64,000 nucleotides of DNA from Lepidostoma basale (Eukaryota > Arthropoda > Insecta > Trichoptera > Lepidostomatidae): positions 62,001 to 126,000 of the forward strand of contig JAHDVF020000211.1 in assembly GCA_022606425.2 (NCBI GenBank). Direction: 5' to 3'. Positions 20,086-30,918 of this stretch are shown piece by piece. Each line of letters opens with the position of its first letter. Within the stretch, counting starts at the first letter, position 1. Position numbers and translations under genes: made by a program. Under the pieces are notes generated by a model, which was not told the origin of the DNA, did not search any database, and saw nothing but the letters and a program-made list of their open reading frames with translations.

Positions 20086-21560
20086 AATTTCTTGATAATT
20101 TATATACTGGTTTTAATCAACTTGATCTTCTAGTTTCGATAGTTTTCGGTTACTCACTGGATCTCCAGAAGAAAGATGGCAGCGAGTTGCCGAAACCGGT
20201 AAACACTAGTAGTAAAAAACAAAATACATTTTATAATGTAAAGAAATTGTATGAATAAATGATTACTTTCTTTACCTAAAAAAAACTTCTACCATTTTTT
20301 TTTTCAATAAACATATATATTTTTTTGAAACTCACGGGAGATTTCGATTTAAAATTGAAATTATATATCATAGTTAAAGCAACCACAAATAGTTTTTAGT
20401 TTTCTGGTATAGTTTAGACTTTATTTTCTGTATAAATTTGTGTTACTTAGCTCTTGAAAAAAGAGCAGTCTAGCACGAGGCACGCCACTGGCGCTATCTC
20501 AAGCGATGCCACCAGTTTGGGGTGATCACCTGTTAATTACTGGCGTATGTAAGTTAACCGTTACCGAGAAAGAGAAGTTACCATTATCCAAACTGCATTT
20601 TGAAGCTATATCAATAGATATTTTGCTGTTATCAATAGAATTACGTCAGCCGTAGAGTTAATTAATCTTATGACACTGGAATGGTTAGTAGAATAATATG
20701 TAAACTTTATTTTAAAACAAATGATTTTGACATTTGAGCTAATTTTTCTCGAAAGGTTTCCAAAATATCCTTATTAACAGGAGAATGACATACACTTACT
20801 AAAATAAAAGTAGGAAGGTTACAAAGAGTATAAATAACGATAAAAAGGGCTATTATTTTATGTTTTATTTTTATACATTTTTTTTAGTGCACATTTTAAA
20901 ATGTTATCCAAAATTTGATTCAAAACTGCCGCCTAGACGCATTTAAAAGATCTCCTCCTTTGAAAGCGATTCATATTCTCAATAAAGTGATATCAGAAGT
21001 TGATATTTCTAGATATAGCAATAGTGAATTCATAAACATAATGAGGGTGGCGAAGTGGTTAAGGTTTTCAATGTACACCCAACATAGTTTTTTTTTCTCA
21101 ATCATGACCTGCTCTATGATGGAATAACTATGTTTACCACCTCAACAGAAAATCATCCAGAGAAGACAAGGGAATCCACTCTGGATATAGTTACTCAGAT
21201 CATCATTATGAAGAGCAATGAAGCAATGGCCCCGATTCCCGGGCGATTCGAGATTAGGTCAGGGGTACAATTGGCCGGGACAGAGATACCTACTCACAAG
21301 TGACGTCTATGTCGGAGAACCTGACATGACACCGGGAAAAGAAAAAGAAACGTCTTAAAACCTAGCATACATTTTTTTAATGAATATAATAGACGATTTT
21401 TTAAGACTGATACTAAATATTACGATAAAAATAAACATTAATTTGATGATCGTTTAACCTCAAACTAAACGTACCTAATGCTTATAGCATATAGCGAGCC
21501 ATGCGCGGGAACGAATCCACGTTCATGGACTGAACAAACATCATGTCCTCGTTCGATTTA
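20086..21560. other. Long stretch without a gene
   Basis: A module site (GGCA..TGCCGAAACCGGTA) lies at 20176-20201. 20455-20560 is GC-richer and unplaced. 21040-21065 has a tRNA A-box-like GGTGGCGAAGTGG without a convincing B box. The remainder is AT-rich. Confidence 0.4.
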
Positions 21561-21574
21561 AAAACATTTTTTAA

Positions 21575-22190
21575 ATGATAACAATTTTTAAAATGATGAT
21601 AACCAACAGTTATACAAATATTCGCTTCTTAGCAGCAAACAGATCTTTTTATGGGCGTAAGAAGCTTCTGGGCTCTAAGTTACTCAGCAGGAATACCAAA
21701 CTTTTAATATATAAGACTATCATAAGAGCGGTAGTCACCTACGGCTGTGAGACATGGTCTCTAATGCAGAGAGAGGAAGGCAGGCTGGCAGTTTTTGATG
21801 GGAAAATACTGAGAAATATTTTTGGACCCACGCTGGAGGATGGGACTTACAGAATTAAAAGAAACCTTAAACTTGAAGTACTGATTAACAAGGAAACAGT
21901 AGTGAGATTCTGTAAGTCTCAACGCCTACGGTGGGCTGGCCATGTGGAAAGAATGCCAGAGGGTAGAACACCGCAAATTATATCCGATGGGTGCCCCGCG
22001 AAAAGAGACCAAGAGGCAGACCCGAGGAAAAGATGGGCGGATTGCGTGGAAGAAGATTGGGAGAAAATGGAAGGAGCTGGGGAATGGAGAGAGATGGCCA
22101 GAGACAGAAGTCAGTGGAGGACCGTTGTGGAGGAGACCAAGTTCCACACCGGGATGTAGCGCCGAGAAATGAATGAATGAATGAATGATA
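21575..22190 (+). mobile_element. Non-LTR family F, C-terminal ORF with (GAAT)n tail
   Basis: An open 194-codon frame (from 21575): KLLIYKTIIRAVVTYGCETW, EGRLAVFDGKILRNIFGP, LRWAGHVERMPEGR, RKRWADCVEEDW and EWREMARDRSQWR, ending at TAG 22157. A GAATGAATGAATGAATGA tail follows. It is 5' truncated but the remaining frame is intact, so it is relatively young. A scrap of a related copy is at 36631-36740. Confidence 0.9.
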
Positions 22191-22899
22191 ATCATCAGTA
22201 TATTTCCTTGGCATGTTTGAATAATTTAATATAATCCAAATATAGTTTTATTTATACTAATTATTCTAGATATTGCATTATATGATGATATCCTACTATC
22301 CACTCTCCTTTAATATGTAGGTACCTACCTACGTAAAATTGCAAAACCAGCATTTTTTTTAATTTAAAGAGAAAAAAATACATTCTCGTTGTAAACGTGC
22401 AAGAGAAATAGAACAAATATTTGTGTATGTATTTAAAGCTTTCTGTTGCAGTATTTAAAAAAAAAATTGTGGTAATTCACCAGAGTGGAACATTATATTC
22501 TCGAATAGTCCTTTCCACCTGCGTTTAATACCAAGGTACCGTGCGAAGTAAGTTATATGGCTTTATTATTTTCTTTGGGCTTCGTTATAATTAATTTACT
22601 TTTGTATGTGTCTTAATAAATCAATTAATTGATGAAATAGTCATTGCGTGAAACTGTATCTCTTAACTTTCGATGCTTCCGTAAAACTAAATTTGTATAT
22701 TATTAATTAAAACAAAAATTGACTTATTAGCTATCCAGGCAGCATTTGCTGCCACTGTCTCTATATTTCATCCATGTGAATCTTTCCAGCTCACTTCGAC
22801 ATAGTCAGCATTCTTACAAACCGGAAAACGACTACCAGAAAGAAAAAAAACGACTTCATTAAAAATATTTTTAAAAAGACAACGCGTTCGATAGGTAAT
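22191..22899. other. AT-rich stretch, no gene
   Basis: Nothing recognised on either strand. Confidence 0.4.
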
Positions 22900-23242
22900 T
22901 TTATTAATGAACTAAGAATGTTTAGATCTGGATAAACCGTGACATTGAACTCGCAATGTAAAATTTCGCCGGCAATTTATTAATAAGTCTGTGACCTCAC
23001 GCGTTTTACCGGTTTAGACAAAACGCCGAGTGAGAAAAACAAATAGAAAACGTTTTTAGATATTATCATTCGCTTATCATTTTCACAACATCATAAAAAT
23101 GTTTAGATCGGCGAGACTTCTCTCGTAAATGTACCGAGTAGCGGAGATTTCAACGGGTGGACGGACACGAAACATCACCCTAGCCGCTACGTGTTCGCCG
23201 CGAAGGCTCGCAGACAAATTGAATTAGATGTGTATTACTTAC

Positions 23243-23530
23243 GAAAAATCCTCTGTCCAGCGATAATCCATAGCACGGGGGCACTCTTAATAATTTCTCA
23301 CATGTAATTCACAGTGCGCACATCACTAAACAATCGACACACGGCCGCGTAAACTTACGTCTTTTCCTGAGCGGGTCGACGGCCAAAACCTCGTTCGAAG
23401 CGATTCACGACTCGCACCACCTGTACGCCCGTTGAGCGGAGTCTCCGCATACCTGTCCCGCTGGCGTGTCGTCAGCTGGGGCGCCTGTTTTGCCGACACG
23501 TCAACAGTGGCGCCATCTGTGGACAAGGTG
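23243..23530 (-). promoter_or_regulatory. Possible host promoter and first exon(s), minus strand
   Basis: This block is markedly richer in GC than its surroundings and matches no repeat here. On the minus strand there are two strong donors: AAAGAC|GTAAGT (exon end 23359) and TTTTTC|GTAAGT (exon end 23243). Before the second, an ATG at 23271 (in-frame stop five codons upstream) opens 9 codons, MDYRWTEDF, into the donor. GGCGCCATCTGTGG at about 23511 is a sequence often seen near insect promoters. All of this is inference; no downstream exon is identified. Confidence 0.3.
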
Positions 23531-23639
23531 ATGCACTCCTTTAAAAAACAGGTAAAACAGAAAAGTTCTATTTGTTCGTATTTTATCTGCGGACGATTAG
23601 ATAGGCGCACCGTCTATTTCTAATAAAACGAACCTGCGT

Positions 23640-24287
23640 TTGCTATCGTAGCAAGTAAAAAAATCAATTTAATGTAATGTTCAATTTGTATTTATCTGTC
23701 GCAATCCGAATATTTCTAAATTACGATGAAATAAAATAATTAAAAAAAATCATTTAAATCTAGTAACATAAATATTGACTTATTCGTATAGGTACTATTA
23801 ACAAAACCTTTTTAGACGATTGGATATCCATCTATTATGATGATATTGCTTCTTGTAAATATATGGTATCTCCTTCAATAAAATCAATATCAAAGAAATA
23901 ATAATACTGAAATTTTAATTCAAGAAATCTGATATAGGTATAGGTACTTCATTTTCCATATTCCTACCGTATGCTAACAAGGCGCTATGGAATGAAGTTA
24001 TTTGAAGCTTCAAACTGGCAAAAGATGGAGAAATGTTATATAAATAAAATGACTCAAAAGTATGTGTAAAAAGGTCGAGGTATAAGGAATTTAAAACAAA
24101 CAAATGCGTTGTTAATAAAAAAATTAAAAGGTTTGTAAAACTAATGTGAATAAGTCGGCACATGTCACGTGTATACTCGTATAATAAAATATAGAAAATT
24201 TCGTTTCTAATTTCCTTGTATCAATATTTGATTTCCCAAATTCTAGCAGACTGTTTTAAGGCAATTCCGATATTCTTCTTCTTTCGG
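23640..24287. other. AT-rich stretch, possible LINE linker remnant
   Basis: At 23985-24130 plus, ALWNEVI, YK and SRYKEFK with K-rich surroundings resemble the linker between endonuclease and reverse transcriptase in RTE-like LINEs. Weak. The rest is unassigned. Confidence 0.3.
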
Positions 24288-24990
24288 GGCCGTGTCAGGT
24301 CTCCCCAACGTTGGCGATCACTGCAGCAAAGGCATCTCTGTCCTGCGCCACTTGGAACAGGTTCTGGACTTTGCTCATTCCTGTCAAATCTTTTATGATC
24401 TGCAGCCAGGACACCTGTCTTCTATCAACTCCCCAACGTCCCTCCACTTTACCCATTAATATCAGTGGAAGGAGGTGGTAGTTTTCTCCTGACCCAAATA
24501 TAAGACCTTTCAATTTTTCACACTCGACAACAACTCTCTGTAGTACGTCTGCATTACTGACCCTATCAGTCCACGGTATACGGAGCATTCTACGGCATAT
24601 CCACACCTCGAACGCTTCCAAACGGTTCATTACATTCACTTTCAGAATCGAGGTTTCGCAGCCATATAGTAGAACAGACCATATTTAACATTTAATCATT
24701 CTTTGACGGAGTTTCAAGATAAGATTATCGTTGCAAAATAAAGATCACATTTTATTAAATGCAGCTCGTGCTACTTGAATTCTGCATTTTATTTCAATGA
24801 CCGGGTTAAGCGCTTTAGTGATAATGCTGCCAAGGTATTTAAATTGGTCGACCATTTCAACATACGCACCATTCATTGGATGTAGAATAATTAAATCGCC
24901 CAAATGTCATACATTTAGTCTTCTTAACGTTGATTTTGAAGATTCTGATATATCAGTTTTTATCACCATTTTCCACACAGAAATTATAAT
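24288..24990 (-). mobile_element. Non-LTR family G, longer copy
   Basis: Minus strand, 3' to 5' along plus: AQDRDAFAAVIANVGET, SWLQIIKDLTG, LMGKVEGRWG, MNRLEAFEVWICRRMLRIPWTDRVSNADVL, then decayed CSTIWL, and finally KINVKKTKCM near 24925. That spans the post-YADD segment to the C-terminus. Stops and shifts upstream of the MNRLEAFE frame. Confidence 0.88.
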
Positions 24991-25236
24991 ACCGAGATAA
25001 GTTTACTAACAACTTCATAAAACGCTACCTAAATAATAGCAGAAACGTAGCTTCAAAGTCATAAATTACGGAGCTGTTTTCAATTACAAGTCACGTATCT
25101 ACGATTATGATGATTCTCATTGAAGTAAATGATCTAGTGACCATCGACGTGGTGTCGTGAGATTCTTCTCATACCGAAGAGTTCCGTAAAATAGGGTGAC
25201 TTCGATGGGTTCACAAGTTCTCCTCAATCGCTGTCA

Positions 25237-25937
25237 GTGAGTTCAAATTAAATCAAATCAGTTTATTTACTCAAAAGACATTACAAACATTTTAATAAAA
25301 ATAGTTTAAGGATACTCTGTGTATGATAGAGTGTCGAATGAAAATATAATAAGTGAATGCGGTGCGAATGATGGTGTTATGAACAAAATAATGAAAGGAT
25401 CATCAAGATAGTGTGGACATATGGAAAGAATGAATGAAGAAAGAATGGTAAAAAAATTATATGTTAACGATGTAAATGGAACCAGAAATAGAGAAAGACC
25501 GAGGAAAACGTGGCACGATCAAATAAATCAAATATTGAATGTCGGCCACGTGAGAAGTCAGAGAAATCGACGCGCGTGCATGACACAATGTATGAATGTT
25601 GAGGAAGCGAGAAAAATATGTCAGGAAAGAAATGTGTACAGTCCATTCTTTCTGCCTACCCCTTCGGGGAGACGGCATGATGGTTAGTTAGTAAGTTAGT
25701 TTAAGGCATAAATTTGAAAACAGGTATAAGACGAGATACTCTAAAATCGAGAGTATTTGTCTTCTGAACCCACTTTCACTGACATGAAAGATGTCCATCT
25801 CCAATGTGATCATATTCAGCAAACTGATATCTCTTCCCACCGGCATCACTAGAAGCAGTTTGGTTCTTGCGGATGACAAAAATAACAATCTTTACTGGCG
25901 TTGTCGAAGATATCTGTCTGGAACAAAAATAATTTTA
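25237..25937 (-). mobile_element. Non-LTR family B (B3), split by family A
   Basis: 25237-25311 holds the tail and 3' UTR start (AAATCAAATCAGTTTATTTA), 25697-25937 the rest of the 3' UTR and the decayed C-terminus. The family A insert lies between, within TTTAAGGCAT, a conserved 3' UTR motif in all B copies. Confidence 0.9.
25312..25696 (+). mobile_element. Non-LTR family A copy A10 inside family B
   Basis: The 10-bp duplication TAGTTTAAGG is at 25302-25311 and 25697-25706. The frame MERMNEERMVKKLYVND, RKTWHDQINQILNVGHVR and MNVEEARKICQER leads to GATGGTTAGTTAGTAAG. The boundaries are exact because the target is a known repeat. Confidence 0.96.
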
Positions 25938-26079
25938 AAATCACTAGCCATAATATTATTTACAATAACTAACCCTTCCAATATCTGATAAGTATCCTGT
26001 AGGCATTTTATACCAATGTCTATAATTAGAAACCTAGGTGCGAACCACTACTATGATTTACTTAAAAAAATCCAATTAA

Positions 26080-26306
26080 ATATCACCGTCAGCCGGTCTC
26101 CATCCACTGCTGGACGAAAGCCTCTCCACCCCCACGCCATCCCTCTCGGTCTTTTGCCAGTGTTCTCTAGACCCTTTCCGCCTTCCGCAAAATATCATCG
26201 CTCCACCTGGTGAGCTGTCTCCCGACATTTCTCCGATCCAATCTTGGCCTCTATTCAGTAACCTTCTGGCTCCATCTTTCATCATCCCGTCAGCACACAT
26301 GTCCAT
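26080..26306 (-). mobile_element. Non-LTR family D, C-terminal fragment
   Basis: Minus strand: MCADGMMKDGARRLLNRGQ then shifted remnants matching DDGRWSQRVTEWRP and WRGGGEAY of the copy at 63030-63665. It starts in GCTGGACGAAAGCCTC (plus). Confidence 0.75.
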
Positions 26307-26385
26307 AAATTAAGTATACTTTTTTGTAACCTTATTTAACGTATAATGTGAAATTTCGCAATATACACAATGTGATAATTATAAT

Positions 26386-26627
26386 TTATATGTAAATGGA
26401 ACCAGAAATAGAAGAAGACCGAGGAAAACGTGGCACGATCAAATAAATCAAATATTCAATGTCGGCCATGTGAGGAGTCAGAGAAATCGACACGCGTGCA
26501 TGACACAATGTATGAATGTTAAAGAAGCGAGAGAAATATGTCAGGAAAGAAAAGTGTGGTAGTCCATTCTTTCTGCCCACCCCTTCGGGAAGACGACGTG
26601 ATGGTTAGTTAGTTAGTTAGTTAGTTA
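26386..26627 (+). mobile_element. Non-LTR family A, copy A11 with exact TSD
   Basis: The 12-bp duplication GATAATTATAAT is at 26374-26385 and 26628-26639. Contains GTAAATGGAACCAG..GAGGAAAACGTGG to the 3' end and five TTAG units. Confidence 0.95.
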
Positions 26628-26639
26628 GATAATTATAAT

Positions 26640-27305
26640 AGTTTATTTATTTCAACGTCTTTAACTAGGTATTATTATTATCAGTTTCGTTTTTGTAAAT
26701 GTAAGTGGATGCCTTGTAATTGAGTTGTCGAGATAAATTAATTATTACAAGTGTAAAACCAGCATGTTGATTCATAAAAAATGTCGTAATAAATAATAAA
26801 CTATTCCCTTCCGCATAATCAATGGGAACCATTTATGAATAAAACATGGTTTGTTAATTGTTAACCATAATATCTGTATTTAATTTATTTAATTTATTTA
26901 TTTTAAAATCTATAAAAAAAAAAAATTATATTAAGTTATACATTTATTCAAATTCGTTTTTTTCGCATTTACGATACGACAATATATTTAGTGGATATTG
27001 CGTTACAATAAATAAATAAAAAACTTTATGTAATTATATAATAAATCCTATAAAACTCGATGGACCTATAAGTATATCGAGTTTTACCCGATATTTTGTA
27101 ATTATATTAAAAAGAAAAAAAATAAGTGATCAAAAATCTTGTTTCATTTAACAAACTTTAAATGCACGCGGATTCATTTTTTTAAAGATAAAATTGCAAA
27201 TAATGAACAGACCTGGTGGAAAATAAATTAGAATGAACAAAATCGAAAAGCGAAATTTCTGAGGATAGAAAAATAACATAAATCCACATCTGGTTAGAAT
27301 CCCCA
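26640..27305. other. Very AT-rich stretch, no gene
   Basis: A small hairpin, AAAACTCGAT..ATCGAGTTTT, lies at 27053-27085. Nothing else is recognised. Confidence 0.4.
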
Positions 27306-27688
27306 ATATTCTAAGAATGGCGGGCTCAATACTCAATATTCAAGATCTAATGACTCCAGACAGTGTCAAATGCCGTTATCTGAACCATGGCAGCCAAAAA
27401 GCTAATTAGAGAACAAGTCGCTATACGCAAATGGCTGTGGACCGGTCACACTCTGAGACGGAACCCAGCCTGCATCGCTCAGGGCGCACTAGACTGGTCC
27501 CCTATGGGGGGAAAGAGGAAGCGGGGAAGACCTAAAGCCACCTGGAGAAGAGCCCTGCAGGACAAGGTTAAAGTAGCAGGCCTCACTTGGGGTGATGAAA
27601 GGCATCAGGTATGCGATAGAGTTGGGTGAAGAAGATTCCCTGAGGCCCTATGCACCACGGAGGTGTGTCAGGACAAGAAAAAGAAGAA
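27306..27688 (+). mobile_element. Non-LTR family E (E2)
   Basis: LTPDSVKCRYLNHGSQK-like residues, then from 27387 EQVAIRKWLWTGHTLRRNPA, GALDWSPMGGKRKRGRPKATWRRAL and VAGLTWGDE. Ends CCCTATGCACCACGGAGGTG and AAGAAAAAGAAGAA, abutting family B4's tail. Confidence 0.88.
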
Positions 27689-28205
27689 TCAAATCAAATC
27701 AGTTTATTTCATCAACAGACATTACAAAATGATTTTTTAAGGCATAGGAAGACAGGATACTCTTCAGAATTAAGAGTATTTGCCTTCTGAACGTACTTTC
27801 ACTAATATGAAAGACGTCGATCTCCGAGGAGACCGCGTTCAGCAGATTAATTGCTCTTCCAACCGGTGTCACCAGAGGCAGGTTGGTTCTGGCGGCCGGT
27901 AGGTAAAACAATCTATGCTGTCGCTGTCGGAGATATCTATCAGGGACAAAAAGCCGAACACCCTCCAGCACGGCTGAGATCTCGAAATAACTCTTGAGTA
28001 ATCTAAAGAAATGGGTTATGAGATGCCCATCTCTTCGAAGCTCCAGAGAGTTAGCCCCAAGCATTCCCAAAAGAAATGCTATGGGATAGAGCCACGGATA
28101 GCTACCATACTCCCTCATGTAGAGATACCTCAGACATTTTTTCTGAACCCTCTCCAGCATCACGGAATATCTCGCCTCGTGAGAACTCCATATCACAGAA
28201 AAACT
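27689..28205 (-). mobile_element. Non-LTR family B (B4), ORF nearly open
   Basis: A 165-codon minus-strand frame: MIWSSHEARYSVMLERVQKK, LRYLYMREYGSYPW, FLLGMLGANSLELRRDGHLI, VRLFVPDRYLRQRQHRLFYL, PVGRAINLLNAVSSEIDVFH and FRRQILLILKS. Ends in the standard 3' UTR and AAATCAAATC tail (plus). One of the best family B copies. 5' truncated after the reverse transcriptase. Confidence 0.9.
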
Positions 28206-28352
28206 TTGTATAGAACTCTGAGAACATGAGAATCCCTGAAAACTCTACCGGTCAAGACGGATGGCGGGCCAGAAATGTGTTATTTCTTTGTATTCTTCAT
28301 ATTATTCTAGATCATTGATCTGTTCTTGAATGAGGGTCATCTTCTTGGAATG

Positions 28353-28610
28353 TGAAACATCATCTATCTTTCCATCTTTTTGGCGGTCTTAGTGGGAGGC
28401 GGTGCTCCACGGGTACCTATATTGGAAGTTATTGCATTGCCCATTCTATCCATGTGATATCTCCAGTACCGTCTCCTTTTCCTGTCTCATCTTACGATGT
28501 CATTATGACTTGTTTGACCCATTTTGACATATACACTATATGTCAAAATGGGCCTGACACAGCTTTTGTATATTCGAAACTGGCTCTCTATTAGTATGTG
28601 CTTGTTTCTC
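28353..28610 (-). mobile_element. Family M-like non-LTR fragment
   Basis: Minus strand: RRRYWRYHMDRMGNAI and GAPPPTKTAKK-like residues correspond to (R)WR.HV.RM and RP..PPKRW of the copy at 37761. It contains a perfect 15-bp-arm hairpin at 28518-28552. Confidence 0.55.
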
Positions 28611-28943
28611 CATGTTGGGTTCATTGTTTCCGGATTCTGTAACCATTTTATTCTTTACAAAAATTTAATAGTGCAGGATTAATGCCCATCTCACCCGTTC
28701 CAATAAACTTCATGCTATTTTACGCCGCCATAGTAGATTTATAAATTATCTACGACTAACACAACCAGAAGTCTCACTTTGTTAATTCATTAAACTCGAC
28801 ACAATACTTAATTTTCTGTAATTACTCCGACACGTTCTCACTTTGATACATAACTTAGTACTAACCTACTACGTTCTAAGAACAAATAATTACATTATTT
28901 GATAAGCCAAGTACCCGCACATCACCCATCAATAACACAACCA

Positions 28944-28997
28944 AACTGTTCTAGAATATGTGATCATCTGAACTGTTCTAGAATATGTGATCATCTG
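28944..28997. repeat. 27-bp tandem duplication
   Basis: The unit starting AACTGTTCTAGAATATGTG and ending ATCATCTG occurs twice without change. The surrounding 28611-29055 holds no gene. Confidence 0.9.
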
Positions 28998-29055
28998 AAA
29001 ATCTATATAAATAAAACTCAATGTGCGTTATTGTGTTGCCAAAAATATATAATAA

Positions 29056-29195
29056 ATCAATTAATTTTAGATAAACTTAAGGCGTTAACACTGTGGAATT
29101 CCATAATTACGAATTTTTATGAATTAAATCATTGTTTTTAAAAGTGGACAAAAGTGGAAAAAACAGTGTTTTAATTCATAAAAATTCATCAAATC
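29056..29195. mobile_element. M2 element, terminal arms only
   Basis: TTTTAGATAAACTTAAGGCG, GGAATTCCATAATTACGAA and TTTATGAATTAAA, then inverted AACAGTGTTTTAATTCATAA. The central module-bearing part is deleted. Confidence 0.75.
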
Positions 29196-29579
29196 AATTA
29201 ATGATTTTTATAATGGACATACAATAGTTATACTGTATTCCCGTGAGTACAATACTCATTATGGGACAAAAAGACAATTTAGGTACATATTTAATAATTA
29301 CATACAAATAAACAACAGTCGCAAAATATCCATAAATATCAAAACACAGACTTAGATACTAAAACATCTTACAAAATTACAAAAACTTATTCATCTACTT
29401 TTAATAGATCTGACGATCTGTGATACAGAAATATTACAAAAACATTCAGGAAATTACAAAAATATTTCAGGAAATATTAAAATACAGACATAGAAACTAA
29501 AAAATCTCATTATTATTATGTTTATTCTAAAACGTTTTAAAATCACCGTATTCACTTTATTATCAAAAACAGTATTTTA
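29196..29579. other. AT-rich stretch, no gene
   Basis: Nothing recognised. Confidence 0.4.
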
Positions 29580-29800
29580 AAATAATACGGATGAAAACGT
29601 CTGCTTTATAGAAGTTTTATTAAAAATTTAGTGAAAGACATGACTAAGGCATTACATCAAATTTCTTAAAAACATTTGATATAATGCCTTAGAAAGCCTC
29701 ATAAATTATAATAAAACTTACAAAAAACAGACGTTTTCATCCGTACTCATTCGTAAATATGCAGTTTTATATCATTGTTCAATAAACAATAAAATTTTCT
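29580..29800. mobile_element. M1 fold-back element, full palindrome
   Basis: ACGGATGAAAACGTCTGC and GACATGACTAAGGCATTA face AACATTTGATATAATGCCTTAG and AACAGACGTTTTCATCCGTA. The outer arm continues into ATATGCAGTTTTATATC and TTGTTCAATAAACAATAAA. Non-coding. Confidence 0.85.
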
Positions 29801-29954
29801 TCTCACACCTCTAATTTTGTATTAGGTTGGTGCTTCATAACCATGAATATATTCTCTTGAATTATGTAACCATATTATGATTCAAATATTTTTTAATATA
29901 TAAAACAAAGTACAATACCCTTACTCGTGGTAGTGTTTTAAATATTATATAATT

Positions 29955-30240
29955 GTGATCAATGGCATAGAGCACCTGAACAGAAATTGAGAGATTGCAA
30001 GATCGAATCTCGTTGAAAGCGTGGTGAGTGCTTGTTTATTGATCATGGACTTGGATATACTGGCATACGGAGGTTCAGCTCTTGTGGCTATTCCTCTTAC
30101 TTCTGATGAAAGGTTGATTTATGCGGGGACTTGATCTGAGTGTTCCTCTGAAGGAGGGCCGATTTTGGGCGCTTGTGGCAGCTGGCAATGTTTAGGTCGT
30201 AATTTGAGAAGCTTGTTTGTATATTTAGTTGCATCTACAG
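29955..30240 (+). mobile_element. SINE-like repeat S3 (dispersed repeat R2, copy 1)
   Basis: TGGCATAGAGCACC resembles an A box and AAGATCGAATCTCG a B box. The body (GGACTTGGATAT, GGAGGTTCAGCTCT, AAGGAGGGCCGAT) recurs at 43990-44165, showing it is repetitive. Confidence 0.55.
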
Positions 30241-30349
30241 ATTATTGTAAACATTGGTTTGTTAATAGACACAAAAATACTCGTTTAGGTATTAGATAAA
30301 TAAATGGATGATTTCAACATATACGTATTTATTTGTTTTTTTCTTGAAT

Positions 30350-30503
30350 AATAATGTAAAGATGTAAAACTATGATATATAACTACGATATTTAACTACA
30401 TATTAAATCATTCAAACGAATGGAAACGTATTTTTTCTAGAAGTTTTATTACAATTTAACGAAATTAGATGTCTCGCCTTGCTAAGGCATTTTCAAATGT
30501 CTC
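30350..30503. mobile_element. M1 element, left arm interrupted by family A
   Basis: CATATTAAATCATTC, ATGGAAACGTATTTTTTCTA and GTCTCGCCTTGCTAAGGCAT run to the 10-bp duplication at 30494-30503 where copy A12 inserted. Confidence 0.8.
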
Positions 30504-30686
30504 TAACTAACTAATTATCACGCCGTTTCCCCGGAGGGGTAGGCAGAGAGGATGGATCGCCACATTGTTCTATCCTGGCATAATTCTCGCGCCTCTTCTA
30601 CATTCACACACCGTGACATGTACGCACGTCGATCGTTCCTACTTCGAACATGGCCGCCTTTCAGTAATTGATTAATTTGGTCATGC
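30504..30686 (-). mobile_element. Non-LTR family A, 183-bp copy A12 inside M1
   Basis: The 10-bp duplication CAAATGTCTC is at 30494-30503 and 30687-30696. CTAATTATCACGCCGTTTCC begins the 3' end. The copy stops in AATTTGGTCATGC (complement of the WHDQI codons, KGGHIRSR subfamily). Confidence 0.95.
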
Positions 30687-30704
30687 CAAATGTCTCATCT
30701 ATCA

Positions 30705-30912
30705 TTAATACGAATGAAAACAAATGCTTTCTATAATAGAGGTTTATTATATTTTGTGGGAATCACATGTCTTATCTTACTAAGGCATTATCAAATGTCT
30801 TAGCATTTAATTATCCCTTAGCAAGGTGAAACATGTCATTTACATAAAATATATTAAAACTTCTAGTAAACAGATGTTTTCATGTTCAAAACAGATGTTT
30901 TCATCCGTATTA
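30705..30912. mobile_element. M1 fold-back element, complete copy
   Basis: Left arm TTAATACGAATGAAAACAAA..CACATGTC..CTAAGGCATTATC; right arm CCCTTAGCAAGGTGAAACATG, CATAAAATATATTAAAACTT and CAGATGTTTTCATCCGTATTA. A CAGATGTTTTCAT segment is duplicated near the right end. Confidence 0.88.
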
Positions 30913-30918
30913 ATACAC

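Noticed and set aside
21040..21350. Possible further tRNA-derived SINE (GGTGGCGAAGTGG)
   Set aside because: No B box at tRNA spacing and no second copy in the window.
23326..23610. 94-codon minus-strand frame in the GC-richer block
   Set aside because: Its reading frame crosses the donor at 23359 without effect and shows no domain; the splice signals are the stronger evidence there.
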